From NCBI RefSeq assembly GCF_050876985.1, contig NZ_JBPAPP010000001.1: a stretch of DNA of 64,000 nucleotides, one strand, 5' to 3'. Source of the stretch: Halopseudomonas sp002296055. Its GTDB lineage: Bacteria; Pseudomonadota; Gammaproteobacteria; Pseudomonadales; Pseudomonadaceae. The translations under genes were made by a program, and so were the position numbers. Shown here piece by piece: positions 25,226 through 35,379 of the stretch. Within the stretch, counting starts at the first letter, position 1; each line of letters starts with the position of its first letter. The notes beneath the pieces were generated by a model. That model searched no databases, had not been told where the DNA came from, and worked only from the letters and a program-made list of their open reading frames with translations.

Positions 25226-27013
25226 TTACGCACGGCGTCGACGCACCAGCAGCCATCCGCCCCCTACGACCAGGGTAATCACCGCCAGTGCGAACAGCAC
25301 CAGACTCAGGCGATGGTTGGCGATGAACTGCTCTCGACCGTTTTTCTTTACCTGCTCCCAGGCGCGGTAATCCGCCGGGACTTCGATGACCTGATTGCGC
25401 TCAACGTACTCGCGATAAATCTGCATCAACTGCGCTACCTTCTCGGGTTGCTGCTCGGCCAGGTTATGGCGCTCCAGCGGGTCCTGTTTGACGTTGAACA
25501 GTTGCGGCCCGGTGCGCGCGGGTATCGCGCTGGTGCTAGAGCTAATCAGCTTGTAGTCGCCCAGCCAGACGGCGATGCCGCCAGCCAGTTCATACACTGT
25601 GGGGTGGTCCGGCGCGTGCACGCGCTCGGCTCGACCCTCCAGCAGCCCGCGCATGCTGGTGCCCATGATCGGGTGCACCGTCTGGCCTCGATACTCGCCG
25701 TCGGGCTGAGTTACGCCTGCGATGTCCAGCAGGGTTGGGGTGATGTCGGTTACATACCCAAAGCTGTTGGTCCGGGTGCCGGGGGCGATGTGTCCCGGTT
25801 GGCTGACGATCAGCGGTACGCGCATGCCACCGCTGAATGGCGAGCCTTTGTAGGAGTAGAAGGGCGTGTTGGAGGCATAGGCCCAGCCGGGGCCGTATTC
25901 GCTGTAGCTACCGGGGGCGCCGAGCGCTTCGACTTCCGTGTTGTAGCGCAGGCGGTAGAACAGCGGGGCGACCTCCCGCAGCACGGTGGATTCGCCGCCA
26001 TTGTCACTCATGAACAGAATCAGGGTGTTGTCGTACTGACCACTGTCCTTGAGATAACGGATGACCTTGCCCACGCTTTGATCCATGGCTTCGGCCATGC
26101 CGGCAAACACCGCCATCTGGCGAGTGCGGTAGGCCTTTTCATCGTCCCCCAGCGAGTCCCAATCGATATGGGTGCGCTGATAGAAGGTACCCCAGTCGTC
26201 GCTTACCGGGTTCTCGCCGCTGTCTGGCAGCAGGCCGCTGGCCAACTGGCGCTGGTAGCGATCTGTCCGAATCTGGTCCCAGCCTGCTTCATACAGCGCC
26301 TCGTAGCCCCGGATGTACTCTTCGGGTACCTGATGCGGCGCGTGTACCGCCTGAAAGGCCAGGTAGCCAAAGAAGGGCTTGCCCTGCGCGCGGCCGCTGT
26401 CGATATAGCTGATCAGCTTGTCGGCATAGGTGAAGGAGGAGTAGAAGCCCTCTGGCAGCGTTACTGGAGCGCCGTCTTCAAGCCAGGTGGCGCTGCCGCC
26501 AGGCAGGTAGTGCTTGGCCTCCCAGTTGTCTGCGCCGCTTTCCATCAACGCGAAGGAACGATCAAAACCGCGTGCCACTGGCTGACTTTGCGCACGGGCC
26601 CCCAAGTGCCATTTGCCGGCCATGTAGGTACTGTAACCGGCATCCTGCAGCAGACTGGGTAGGGTCACCACGCTATCGTTCAGCCAGCCTTCGTAGCCGG
26701 GTTGGCCCTTCTGGTTGTCCGCCATGATCTCTTTCATGTTGCCCATACCGACCAGATGATTGTCTACACCGGTCAACAGCATCGAGCGCGTTGGTGAGCA
26801 GGTTGCAGCCACATGGAAGTTGGTGAACTGCAGACCCTCTGCGGCCAGCTGATCGATATTGGGAGTGCGAATCTCCCCGCCGTAGGCGCCCAGATCACTG
26901 AAGCCCAAGTCATCGGCAACGATCAGCAGGATGTTGGGTCGGTCGGCCGCCAGAGCGGAGGTAAAGGCGCAGCTAAGGGCAAACAGGCAGGTAAAAGAGA
27001 GCAGACGACGCAT
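25226..27013 (-). CDS. arylsulfatase-type sulfatase, exported and membrane-anchored
   Basis: A 595-residue type I sulfatase. A signal peptide (ending ALAA) leads into NILLIVADDLG with the metal-binding Asp pair and CSPTR (72-76), where C72 would be turned into formylglycine. KWHLGAR follows as expected. Near the C-terminus a single hydrophobic helix (LVLFALAVITLVVGGGWLLV) and an RRRR tail suggest the enzyme is tethered to the inner membrane facing the periplasm. No partner formylglycine-generating gene is in the window. The substrate may be an alkyl or aryl sulfate or a sulfated polysaccharide. AAGGA supports the start. Confidence 0.92.
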   Translation of the reverse strand: MRRLLSFTCLFALSCAFTSALAADRPNILLIVADDLGFSDLGAYGGEIRTPNIDQLAAEGLQFTNFHVAATCSPTRSMLLTGVDNHLVGMGNMKEIMADNQKGQPGYEGWLNDSVVTLPSLLQDAGYSTYMAGKWHLGARAQSQPVARGFDRSFALMESGADNWEAKHYLPGGSATWLEDGAPVTLPEGFYSSFTYADKLISYIDSGRAQGKPFFGYLAFQAVHAPHQVPEEYIRGYEALYEAGWDQIRTDRYQRQLASGLLPDSGENPVSDDWGTFYQRTHIDWDSLGDDEKAYRTRQMAVFAGMAEAMDQSVGKVIRYLKDSGQYDNTLILFMSDNGGESTVLREVAPLFYRLRYNTEVEALGAPGSYSEYGPGWAYASNTPFYSYKGSPFSGGMRVPLIVSQPGHIAPGTRTNSFGYVTDITPTLLDIAGVTQPDGEYRGQTVHPIMGTSMRGLLEGRAERVHAPDHPTVYELAGGIAVWLGDYKLISSSTSAIPARTGPQLFNVKQDPLERHNLAEQQPEKVAQLMQIYREYVERNQVIEVPADYRAWEQVKKNGREQFIANHRLSLVLFALAVITLVVGGGWLLVRRRRA

Positions 27014-27291
27014 GATCTTGTCCTTGTTAGTCTTCTGACGGCGTCATTATCACTGGCTGGGTTGGCGCACGCTGCGACCGAGCGTAGCCAACGGACTGTC
27101 TCTGGCAGCCAGTCGTCCGCAATGGCCTGCGCTGAGACCTGCCGGCAAAACGGGCGGAACTCCTGGGGCCTTTCTGCCGTCGACTAAGAAGACGCTGATT
27201 GCCGCTACAGTTGCAGGGCGGTCAGCGCTTGTTATATGCCGGGAAAAGAGTATTCACCCCCGGGTGTTCATTTGTTGAATGGAGGCAAGCC

Positions 27292-27507
27292 ATGTCGGAT
27301 CACCACCTGTACAAACGCATCGAGATTGTCGGTTCCTCGCCCACCAGCATCGATGACGCAATCCAGAGCGGCATCGCCGAATGCGCAAAGACGGTCAAGA
27401 ACCTTGAGTGGTTTGAAGTACAAGAGACCCGGGGGCATATCGTCGACGGTAAGGTCGCGCACTTTCAGGTCGTGATGAAGGTGGGCTTCAGGGTTGAAGG
27501 TAGCTAA
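27292..27507 (+). CDS. dodecin
   Basis: A 71-residue dodecin, a small flavin-binding protein that assembles into a hollow dodecamer and stores or buffers FMN/FAD. Matches: KRIEIVGSSPTSIDDAI, KNLEWFEVQETRGHI with the flavin-stacking Trp, and the VGFRVE end strand. GGAGG six bases before the ATG supports the start. Monocistronic; divergent from the sulfatase gene. Confidence 0.93.
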   Translation: MSDHHLYKRIEIVGSSPTSIDDAIQSGIAECAKTVKNLEWFEVQETRGHIVDGKVAHFQVVMKVGFRVEGS

Positions 27508-27608
27508 TCATCGCGCTGCCGTACCAGCCAGGCGCCATCCAGGCGTCTGAGCTGGCGTTAAGGCGGGCCGCTGCGCGGGTTAACGCGTACAACGGCCCAG
27601 CCCTCAGT

Positions 27609-28148
27609 TCAGGCTGAGAATATTTCCAGCATCTTCTCGCAAAATGCGTCCAGATCATCGGGTTTGCGACTGGTGATCAGTCCCTTGTCTTCACACACCG
27701 CCACATCAACCCATTTGCCTCCGGCATTGACCAGGTCGGTCTTCAGGCTGGGCCAGGCAGTAAGCCGTCGCCCCTCAACAACGCCTGCCTCAATGAGCAG
27801 CCAAGGCGCGTGACAGATCGCGGCAACCGGCTTGCCTGCCTTGAAGAACGCGTTAACGAAACTCACTGCATCCGCATCCAGGCGCAGGGCGTCCGGGTTG
27901 GCAACGCCGCCCGGAAGCACGAGTGCGTCATAGTCGTTGGCGTCCACGTAACAGACGTTTTTGTCGACAGTGAACACGTCGGCTGCGGTCAGGTGATGGT
28001 AACCCTGGATCTCACCTGTGTTGCTGGACACCAGGTGCACGGTGGCACCGGCGTCTTGCAGGTCTTGCCACGGGCGGGTCAGTTCAATCTGCTCGACCCC
28101 GTCGGTGGCGAGGAAGGCGATCGTTTTGCCGTTAAGGACATTGGCCAT
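27609..28148 (-). CDS. DJ-1/PfpI family protein (YhbO/HchA-like deglycase or protease-like)
   Basis: A 179-residue type 1 glutamine-amidotransferase-like protein. The nucleophile elbow AICHAPW places C112 with H113, and the Glu of VEQIELTRPW completes the usual PfpI site. LVLPGGVANPDALR is the conserved strand-turn before it. Members protect against glycation, electrophiles and oxidative stress. GGAGACG precedes the ATG. Convergent with dodecin. Confidence 0.9.
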   Translation of the reverse strand: MANVLNGKTIAFLATDGVEQIELTRPWQDLQDAGATVHLVSSNTGEIQGYHHLTAADVFTVDKNVCYVDANDYDALVLPGGVANPDALRLDADAVSFVNAFFKAGKPVAAICHAPWLLIEAGVVEGRRLTAWPSLKTDLVNAGGKWVDVAVCEDKGLITSRKPDDLDAFCEKMLEIFSA

Positions 28149-28251
28149 ACATACGTCTCCTAAGCAGGTTAATGGGTGTTTTGTTTAGGTACAGCAGGCG
28201 GGCAGGGGTTCCATCTGTTGGTGAAATGATGGGCTAGGTGGAGTCATAGCG

Positions 28252-28265
28252 GCAGATCGATCTGC
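28252..28265. promoter_or_regulatory. 14-bp perfect palindrome in a divergent spacer
   Basis: GCAGATCGATCTGC is fully symmetric and sits midway in the 234-base gap between the divergent PfpI and esterase genes. It is a candidate regulator site; no regulator gene is adjacent. Confidence 0.35.
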
Positions 28266-28382
28266 GCGTTCTTGCTTTGCAACGGACCTTTGGCGGTCTA
28301 TGGTCAATGACATAACCCGGCAGGAAGCCGTCCAGCAGTCTGATTCACGCCGACTACCCTCGTTAACGTGGAGACCGACCCC

Positions 28383-29726
28383 ATGCTGGTAATCCTGCAC
28401 GGCTGGAGCGATAGCTACAGCTCCTTTCGCGACCTCGCCAAGCGCCTCGCCAACCCGCCACCTGACGGCATCGCCGCCGACGTCGCGGACATTCACCTTG
28501 GTGACTACATTTCCCTCGACGATCAGGTAACCTTCGCCGACCTGGTGGCGGCCCTCGACCGTGCATGGGATGACCGCGGGTTGCCACGTTCGCCGCGCAG
28601 CGTGGATGCCATCGTGCATAGCACCGGCGGCCTGGTAATCCGCGATTGGTTGCGTCGCTTTAGCGCATCCGATCGGCCGGTGCATCGGCTACTGATGTTG
28701 GCGCCGGCCAATTTTGGCTCGCCGCTGGCGCATACTGGCCGCTCGGTCATTGGCCGCGCGGTCAAAGGTTGGAAGGGCACCCGGCTGTTTGAGACCGGTG
28801 CGCAGATTCTCAAGGGCCTTGAGCTGGCCAGCAGCTACAGCTGGGAGTTGGCTGAGCGGGATCTGTTCAACCCCGACTCGCCTCTGGGTGACGGCAGTCT
28901 GTTGTGTACGGTACTGGTAGGCAACACGGGCTACAGCGGTATCGCAGCTGTAGCCAACAAGCCTGGGAGCGACGGAACGGTGCGCGTCTCTACCGCTAAT
29001 CTGCAGGCAGCCCGCATGCTTGTCGACTTCAGCCAGGCCGCTGGCACCGCGCCGCAGATTGATTATCAGGAGGCGCCGGCGCAGGGGCTGGCCTTTGCGG
29101 TAGTTGATGGCGAGGATCACGGCAGCATCACCGCCAAGGGGCGGGGCACCCGCGAATCGGTAACCTGGAGCCTGATCTGCGGGGCATTGATGGTGCCAGA
29201 CAGCGGCTTTGCCGCCTGGCGCGCCAGGCTGGAGCAGCACACAGCCAGCGTCTCGGCGGCGGCCAGCAAACGCCCCGGCGATCATTTCAGCGCCTACCAG
29301 AATACGGTGATCCGGGTACTCGATAACCAGGGCGCAGCGGTCACCGACTACGTCATCGAGTTCTACTTCAATAATGACCGGACCCGGCGCGACCGCCGTC
29401 TGACCCAGGGGGTGCAGGAGCAGGTTATCAGTTCAGTGCACGTGTACTCCCAGGCCAAGCACTATCGCAGCCTGCTGATTAACTGCGACCGCCTGTACGC
29501 GTTGTACGAGCGGCCGGATGACCGTTTGTACATGAGCATCACTGCCTGTCCGGAGTTGGCCAGCAACAAGGTGGGTTACCGCACCTACGGTGACGACGAC
29601 ATTGGCGCGCTGATGCTTGATGCCAACCAGGCTCGTGACCTTTTTCGCCCCCATCGCAGCCTGTTGATTACCCTGTGCCTGAAACGCTTTCAGCAAGACG
29701 ATGTGTTCCGCTTCAAGGATGTGTAA
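28383..29726 (+). CDS. alpha/beta-hydrolase (esterase/lipase-like)
   Basis: A 447-residue cytosolic protein whose first ~230 residues are an alpha/beta-hydrolase: oxyanion-loop VILHGWSDSY, nucleophile VHSTGG (S80) and LLMLAPANFGSPLA, similar to the PGAP1/lipase class 2 group. The last ~170 residues (from about HFSAYQNTVIRVLDNQGA) form a beta-rich extra domain that I do not recognise. No signal peptide. The ATG at 28383 is preferred over a GTG at 28368. Confidence 0.78.
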   Translation: MLVILHGWSDSYSSFRDLAKRLANPPPDGIAADVADIHLGDYISLDDQVTFADLVAALDRAWDDRGLPRSPRSVDAIVHSTGGLVIRDWLRRFSASDRPVHRLLMLAPANFGSPLAHTGRSVIGRAVKGWKGTRLFETGAQILKGLELASSYSWELAERDLFNPDSPLGDGSLLCTVLVGNTGYSGIAAVANKPGSDGTVRVSTANLQAARMLVDFSQAAGTAPQIDYQEAPAQGLAFAVVDGEDHGSITAKGRGTRESVTWSLICGALMVPDSGFAAWRARLEQHTASVSAAASKRPGDHFSAYQNTVIRVLDNQGAAVTDYVIEFYFNNDRTRRDRRLTQGVQEQVISSVHVYSQAKHYRSLLINCDRLYALYERPDDRLYMSITACPELASNKVGYRTYGDDDIGALMLDANQARDLFRPHRSLLITLCLKRFQQDDVFRFKDV

Positions 29727-29804
29727 GCGGGGCTAGCCCCTAGGGAACCTTTGGCGCGCCCTACGCATCACAGACTTCGTTACAACCGAAGGAGCACTGA
29801 GCGG

Positions 29805-30497
29805 ATGCGCGCGCATTACTTGCAACACGTCGAGTTTGAAGGCCTGGGTATCATCGAAGATAGTCTGCGGGCACGAGGCATTGAGGTCAGCGGTACCCGT
29901 CTGTACGCCGGGGACGCGCTGCCGGAGTTGGACGACGTCGATTTGCTGATCATCATGGGTGGCCCCATGAGCGTCAATGACGAGGCAGAGCTGCCTTGGC
30001 TGGCGACTGAAAAAGCCTTCATCCGCCGTGCGTTGACTGAGGATAAGCGGGTGCTGGGTGTCTGTCTTGGCGCCCAACTGATCGCCAGCGCATTGGGGCA
30101 GCGGGTTTATCCGGGCGTGGAACGGGAGATCGGCTGGTTTCCGGTGCGCGGGAATACACATCACAACGGCGCTGCGTTTCGCTTTCCCGGCAGTGTTGAA
30201 GTACTGCACTGGCATGGCGAAACCTTCGACCTGCCGGCCGGCGCCGTGCTGCTGGCTTCCAGCGCAGGCTGCCGCCACCAGGCGTTCCAGCTGGGGCGCT
30301 CCGTAATCGGTTTGCAGTTTCACCTCGAGGCCAATCGACCGCTGCTCGACGCCTTTGTCAGCGCAGACGCCGCCGCCCTGGTGCCCGCCACCTACGTACA
30401 AAGCGCCGAGCAGATTTTGCAGGTCAGCGACGAACAGCTGGCAAGCACAGCAGCCTTACTTGAACAGTTGATGGATTACCTGTTGGAGGACCAATAA
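29805..30497 (+). CDS. class I glutamine amidotransferase-like protein
   Basis: A 230-residue GuaA-type amidotransferase domain without a synthase partner. The catalytic triad is visible: C87 in GVCLGAQ, H173 and E175 in QFHLE, plus HWHGETF. Such stand-alone proteins include gamma-glutamyl hydrolases and GMP-synthase-like proteins of unknown substrate. It is translationally coupled to the lipocalin gene that follows (TAATG overlap), so a joint role is likely but unknown. Confidence 0.87.
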   Translation: MRAHYLQHVEFEGLGIIEDSLRARGIEVSGTRLYAGDALPELDDVDLLIIMGGPMSVNDEAELPWLATEKAFIRRALTEDKRVLGVCLGAQLIASALGQRVYPGVEREIGWFPVRGNTHHNGAAFRFPGSVEVLHWHGETFDLPAGAVLLASSAGCRHQAFQLGRSVIGLQFHLEANRPLLDAFVSADAAALVPATYVQSAEQILQVSDEQLASTAALLEQLMDYLLEDQ

Positions 30498-31024
30498 TGT
30501 TCAGAACATGCCTGATTGCAGCGCTCGCCATCACCGCGGGTTGCGTGCGACTGCCTACCGGCGTTGAGCCTGTCAGCCCCTTTGAGGCGGAGCGATATCT
30601 CGGTACCTGGTACGAAGTGGCCCGATTGGATCACAGCTTTGAACGGGGCTTGAGCCAAGTAACCGCCGAGTACAGCAGCGGCGAGGATGGCACGATCACC
30701 GTGATTAATCGTGGTTGCAACGCCGAGAAGGCCGAATGGGACCAGGCTGAGGGTACGGCACGATTTGTCGAGGGTACCGACACTGGCTTTCTCAAAGTGT
30801 CTTTCTTTGGGCCTTTCTACGGTACCTACGCGGTATTTGGCCTGGACGAGGACTACCAGCACGCGTTTGTTTCCGGGCCCAATCACGATTATCTCTGGCT
30901 GCTGGCGCGCGAGCCAAACCCGGGCGAGGAGGTCAAGCAGGCCTTTGTTGATGCTGCCAGTAAGCGGGGCTTTCCCGTTGATGAGCTGATCTGGGTGGAG
31001 CAGGGTAACAGCGCCTGTCAGTAA
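30497..31024 (+). CDS. blc: outer-membrane lipoprotein lipocalin (Blc-like)
   Basis: A 175-residue bacterial lipocalin. The lipobox-like end AITAGC (C16) has Thr at -3, less usual but tolerated. The mature protein carries the lipocalin signature YLGTWYEVARLDHSFERGL and the later YLWLLAREP strand. Blc proteins bind lysophospholipids or fatty acids and are tied to membrane repair under stress. Starts on the stop codon of the amidotransferase gene. Confidence 0.93.
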   Translation: MFRTCLIAALAITAGCVRLPTGVEPVSPFEAERYLGTWYEVARLDHSFERGLSQVTAEYSSGEDGTITVINRGCNAEKAEWDQAEGTARFVEGTDTGFLKVSFFGPFYGTYAVFGLDEDYQHAFVSGPNHDYLWLLAREPNPGEEVKQAFVDAASKRGFPVDELIWVEQGNSACQ

Positions 31025-31038
31025 AGCCCTAAAAAAGG

Positions 31039-31057
31039 GCATGGCAAGGTGCCATGC
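31039..31057 (+). terminator. hairpin after the lipocalin gene
   Basis: GCATGGCA and TGCCATGC form an 8-bp stem around AGG, just after a small GCCCT/AGGGC stem. No T-run follows, so termination would be weak. Confidence 0.35.
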
Positions 31058-31104
31058 AGGCAGGGTAATCTGGGGGCCAAATAATAACCCTGCGGAGCAG
31101 AGTC

Positions 31105-32274
31105 ATGCTGGACATGACCACCCTGATGCTGGTGCTGGCGCTCACTACCGCGACAGCTGTTGTCTGCCTATTGGTGGCCGCCGCCCTGAACCCTCAGGTT
31201 CCTGCGATGCGCTTCTGGGCTATGGGGCTAACGGTCGTAGTGGCTGGAGCCTTGTTGCAAGCGGTTCGCGAGCATTTACCGTTGTGGATTAGCGCCGTCG
31301 CGCTAACCCAAGGCTACTTTCTGCTGTGGTGGGGGGCTCGCAGCTACCGTCACGGCCGATCGCCTGACGGGTTAGGGCGGGCAATGCTGCTGTTCCTTCT
31401 CGCTCAAGGTCTGGCGTTCTTCATACTGCGTGATTCGCTGCGCTTCAGCATCATGACCCATAGCGCCATAGTGGTTGTGGTCAGCGTGCTGATGGCCAGC
31501 GAGCTACTGCGTACCAAGGCGCGTCAGCGCACGCTGACGCTGGCCTGGTGCGTCATCTGGGGGTTGCACGCGGCGCTCTACGCCAGGCGTTTCGTGCTTT
31601 ACCTGCTAGACCCGGTCTACATACAGGCGGTTACCTTTGAGCAGGCCGAGCCGGTTGAAGTCCTGAATTACCTCGAAGGCATTGTCTTTATCTACGCCTT
31701 CTCGATGCTTTGCATCATGTTTCTGCTGCGTCGGCTGCAGGAAGAACTCAAGCAGCAGGCCACCCACGACCCGTTGACCAATCTGCTGAATCGCCGCGCA
31801 TTTGAGGAGGCGGCGCAGCGGCAACTGGCTGCCAACCGGCGCCAGGGGCAGGAAGGCGGCCTGATGTTACTGGACTTGGATCGCTTCAAAAGCATCAATG
31901 ACACCTGGGGGCACCAAGTGGGGGATCGGGTGCTGGCCACCTTCGCGCAATTGTTGAACCGCCAGCTCCGCGAACAGGATCTGGCCTGCCGTTTTGGCGG
32001 AGAGGAGTTTCTGCTGTTGGTCTCGGGCGTCAATCAACAGCAACTGGCTGCGATGGCTCAGCGCTTGCGCGAGCAATGGCAGGCCACTGAGATCGAGGGT
32101 GGCGATGGGACCCTCAGTACCACCGTATCCATCGGCTTCACTATGGTTGGCCCGGCGCCCCTGCATTTGCTGGTAGAGCAGGCTGACCAAGCGCTTTACC
32201 GCGCTAAGGAGTCCGGCCGCAATTGCGCCCACGCCTGGGAGGCATTGCCGCTGGCGGCGTCTGACGATACATAA
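31105..32274 (+). CDS. membrane-bound diguanylate cyclase
   Basis: A 389-residue protein that should make cyclic di-GMP. About six or seven hydrophobic helices fill the first ~205 residues and probably form a membrane sensor. The GGDEF domain follows with HDPLTNLLNRRAFEE, LDLDRFKSINDTWGHQVGD and the active-site GGEEF (298-302). The product-inhibition site RxxD is present as REQD (289-292), five residues before GGEEF. So the cyclase is probably active and feedback-controlled. Monocistronic. Confidence 0.94.
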   Translation: MLDMTTLMLVLALTTATAVVCLLVAAALNPQVPAMRFWAMGLTVVVAGALLQAVREHLPLWISAVALTQGYFLLWWGARSYRHGRSPDGLGRAMLLFLLAQGLAFFILRDSLRFSIMTHSAIVVVVSVLMASELLRTKARQRTLTLAWCVIWGLHAALYARRFVLYLLDPVYIQAVTFEQAEPVEVLNYLEGIVFIYAFSMLCIMFLLRRLQEELKQQATHDPLTNLLNRRAFEEAAQRQLAANRRQGQEGGLMLLDLDRFKSINDTWGHQVGDRVLATFAQLLNRQLREQDLACRFGGEEFLLLVSGVNQQQLAAMAQRLREQWQATEIEGGDGTLSTTVSIGFTMVGPAPLHLLVEQADQALYRAKESGRNCAHAWEALPLAASDDT

Positions 32275-32370
32275 GCGGTTGGCAGATTTTCCTGATACGC
32301 ATCTTGTTTTTGTTTACTCTGTCAAATAGAGTGCTTTGCAACGATAAAAACAAAGATCACGGATATTGCC

Positions 32371-32916
32371 ATGCCCCCTTCACGCGAGGAGGCCGCCCTG
32401 GCCCTGCGCGAAATCAGTAACGTGCAGGCCCGCGTCGCCGGCTTTCAGGATTACCGCTTCGAGGCCAGTCAGCTGATCCTCTGGGGCGTGCTCAATATAA
32501 CGGGTTGTGTACTCACTGCGTTGCTGCAGTCGCACTTGCTGCTGATCTGGGGCTGCGTTGCGACGACCGGCGTGCTGGTCGGCGCTCGTATGGCTAAAGC
32601 CAGCAGTGATTCCCCCGGTGTGGTCCCGCGCTATCTGCTTATCGTTCTTTCCATACTGCTCTTCGACTTTATTCTGCACCTGCTGTTCTGGCCAATAACG
32701 CCGCGTCAGGGCGCCATGATCGTTCCCTTGTTTGTGGCCACCCTCTATGTCATTCGCGGGGCCCAGTCGCGCCCTCGTTACATAGTGATTGGCAGCGTGT
32801 TGGCCACGCTTTGCTGTTGCACCTACGCGTTCGCCGGCGCCGCTTATTGGTGGCTGCTGGCACTGAGCTGGGGCGGCACGCTGGTGGCGTCTGGCTGCTG
32901 GCTGCGGAGGTGCTGA
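32371..32916 (+). CDS. hypothetical integral membrane protein paired with winged-helix regulator
   Basis: A 181-residue protein with five or so hydrophobic helices after a short soluble N-terminus (EAALALREISNVQARVAGFQ). No enzyme motif is visible. Its TGA overlaps the ATG of the small winged-helix gene, so the two are co-translated. Similar membrane-protein/HTH pairs are common in bacteria, where the membrane protein is thought to be the regulator's target or sensor; function is unknown. Confidence 0.75.
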   Translation: MPPSREEAALALREISNVQARVAGFQDYRFEASQLILWGVLNITGCVLTALLQSHLLLIWGCVATTGVLVGARMAKASSDSPGVVPRYLLIVLSILLFDFILHLLFWPITPRQGAMIVPLFVATLYVIRGAQSRPRYIVIGSVLATLCCCTYAFAGAAYWWLLALSWGGTLVASGCWLRRC

Positions 32917-33221
32917 TGCAAACGCCTAACGATCTGATTCATCAGCCCGTGCGCCTGAAAATCATGGCGGCACTCAATACGCTTGGTTCCAGCCAGTGGC
33001 TGGACTTTGTCTCGCTGCGCGGCATTGTCGATACCACCGACGGTAACCTTGGCGCGCACCTTGGCACCCTTGAGGGGGCCAACTATGTCCGTATCAAAAA
33101 AGACTTTGTCGGCAAGAAACCGCGCACGCGGGTTTGCCTGACGGCAGGGGGGCGTGAGGCTTTTGGGCAGTATGTGGCCGAGCTACACGCCATCCTCACA
33201 CCACAGAACATCGACGGCTGA
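32916..33221 (+). CDS. small winged-helix transcriptional regulator (HTH_34 type)
   Basis: A 101-residue protein that is almost only a winged helix: IHQPVRLKIMAALNTLG, DGNLGAHLGTLEGANYVRIK as recognition helix and turn, then KKPRTRVCLTAGGREAF as the wing. GGAGG is six bases upstream. Overlap with the preceding membrane gene suggests it controls that pair and perhaps the following exbB operon. Confidence 0.87.
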   Translation: MQTPNDLIHQPVRLKIMAALNTLGSSQWLDFVSLRGIVDTTDGNLGAHLGTLEGANYVRIKKDFVGKKPRTRVCLTAGGREAFGQYVAELHAILTPQNIDG

Positions 33222-33273
33222 TCAGCCAGCGCATGCAAAAGCACTTACAACAACCACAACAATCGGGGTTTCC

Positions 33274-34194
33274 ATGCAGAATCGTTCCTACTCCTTAACC
33301 GCCACCCGTTGGCAGCAGCGCTTGCGCGCACTTTCACTGCTGGTGCTGCTTGGGGCCGGCGGCACCTCGGCCGGACTGGTGCTGGCACAGGCCGAGGCGG
33401 ATGGAAGCCAGGCACCCGTCGCTGCGGCCGCACCTGCTGCGGCGCCGGCATCGGAGGCAACTACGGAGGCCGCTGTCAGCCCCGCGTCCGTCACGGCTCC
33501 AGCCCCAGCGGGGGTGGAGCACACCAGCTTTGGTGTGAAGGAGATGTATCTGCAGGCCGACCCGCTGGTCAAGTCGGTGATGATTCTACTGGTGTTTTGC
33601 TCGCTGCTGACCTGGGCGGTGCTGCTGGAGAAGATTTTTGTCTTCGGCCGCGCACGGCGTCGCAACGCGCGTTTTCTCAAGGCTTTTCGTGCGGGTCAGC
33701 CCGAGCAGCTGGGCGATCAACTGGAGCACAGCGCAATGGGGCGCATGTGGCAGGTAGCACAGGGCGAGCTACGGCATTTTCGCTCTCTCAATGTTGAGAA
33801 GGACGAGCCGGACCGCATCAATCGCCTGTTGCAACGCATTGCCCTGACCGCCGGCATTGTGCAGGAGCGCGATCTGGCGCGCATGGGCAGCATGATGGGC
33901 GTGCTGGCGACCATTGGCGCTACGGCACCCTTTATCGGCTTGTTCGGCACCGTGTGGGGTATTCTCAACAGCTTTGCCAGCATCGCTACGCTGAAGTCCG
34001 CCAGCCTGGCTGTGGTGGCCCCCGGTATTGCCGAGGCTCTGCTGGCCACCGCGCTCGGCTTGTTCGCCGCTATCCCCGCCGTGATGATCTTCAACAAATT
34101 TGCCCGCGACATTAACGGTTTTGTCGGCGCTCTGGACAACTTCTCTGCCGAGATGATCGCCAGCGTTTCCCGTCAACTGGACGAAGGGCGCTGA
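33274..34194 (+). CDS. exbB: ExbB-type proton channel subunit of a TonB system
   Basis: ExbB/TolQ family, 306 residues, part of the proton-driven motor that powers TonB. An N-terminal signal-like helix is followed by a 50-residue Ala/Pro/Thr-rich periplasmic stretch, the long ExbB form typical of Pseudomonas. The three membrane helices include VKSVMILLVFCSLLTWAVLL, GATAPFIGLFGTVWGI and GLFAAIPAVMIFNKF. One base separates it from exbD. Confidence 0.95.
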   Translation: MQNRSYSLTATRWQQRLRALSLLVLLGAGGTSAGLVLAQAEADGSQAPVAAAAPAAAPASEATTEAAVSPASVTAPAPAGVEHTSFGVKEMYLQADPLVKSVMILLVFCSLLTWAVLLEKIFVFGRARRRNARFLKAFRAGQPEQLGDQLEHSAMGRMWQVAQGELRHFRSLNVEKDEPDRINRLLQRIALTAGIVQERDLARMGSMMGVLATIGATAPFIGLFGTVWGILNSFASIATLKSASLAVVAPGIAEALLATALGLFAAIPAVMIFNKFARDINGFVGALDNFSAEMIASVSRQLDEGR

Positions 34195-34195
34195 T

Positions 34196-34629
34196 ATGGG
34201 AATCCAGCTGAATTCAGGGCCGCTGGTCAAGCGGCACAATTATCAGGAAAACGCGGAGATGAACATCACGCCCTTTGTGGATGTGATGCTCGTGCTGCTG
34301 ATCATCTTCATGGTGGCAGCGCCGCTGGCGACCGTGGATGTGCCAGTTGATCTGCCCAGCAACGCTGCAACGCCAAACCCGCCACCGGAAGACCCTGTCT
34401 ATGTCAGTGTGCAGGCCGACGGTACGCTGTTTGTGCAGGAGCAGGCGCTCAACCTGGAGCAGCTCGCCGCGGGCGTGCACGCCATTACCGGTAATGATCT
34501 GCGCACGCGGTTGTTCCTGCGCGGGGACAAAACGGTGGAATACGGCACGCTGATGCAGGTGATGAACACCCTGCAAAAAGCCGGTTATGCGCAGATCAGT
34601 CTGGTCGCCTCGGAAGAACTGGAGCCCTG

Positions 34630-34630
<1 letters not shown>
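34196..34630 (+). CDS. exbD: ExbD-type motor subunit
   Basis: A 144-residue ExbD/TolR protein. The single membrane helix holds the essential proton-carrying Asp in MNITPFVDVMLVLLIIFMVA; the periplasmic domain follows (VYVSVQADGTLFVQEQ). It overlaps tonB at the stop/start (TGATG), so ExbB, ExbD and TonB are made together. Confidence 0.95.
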
Positions 34631-35364
<734 letters not shown>

Positions 35365-35379
35365 TCAGGGAGTGAACGC

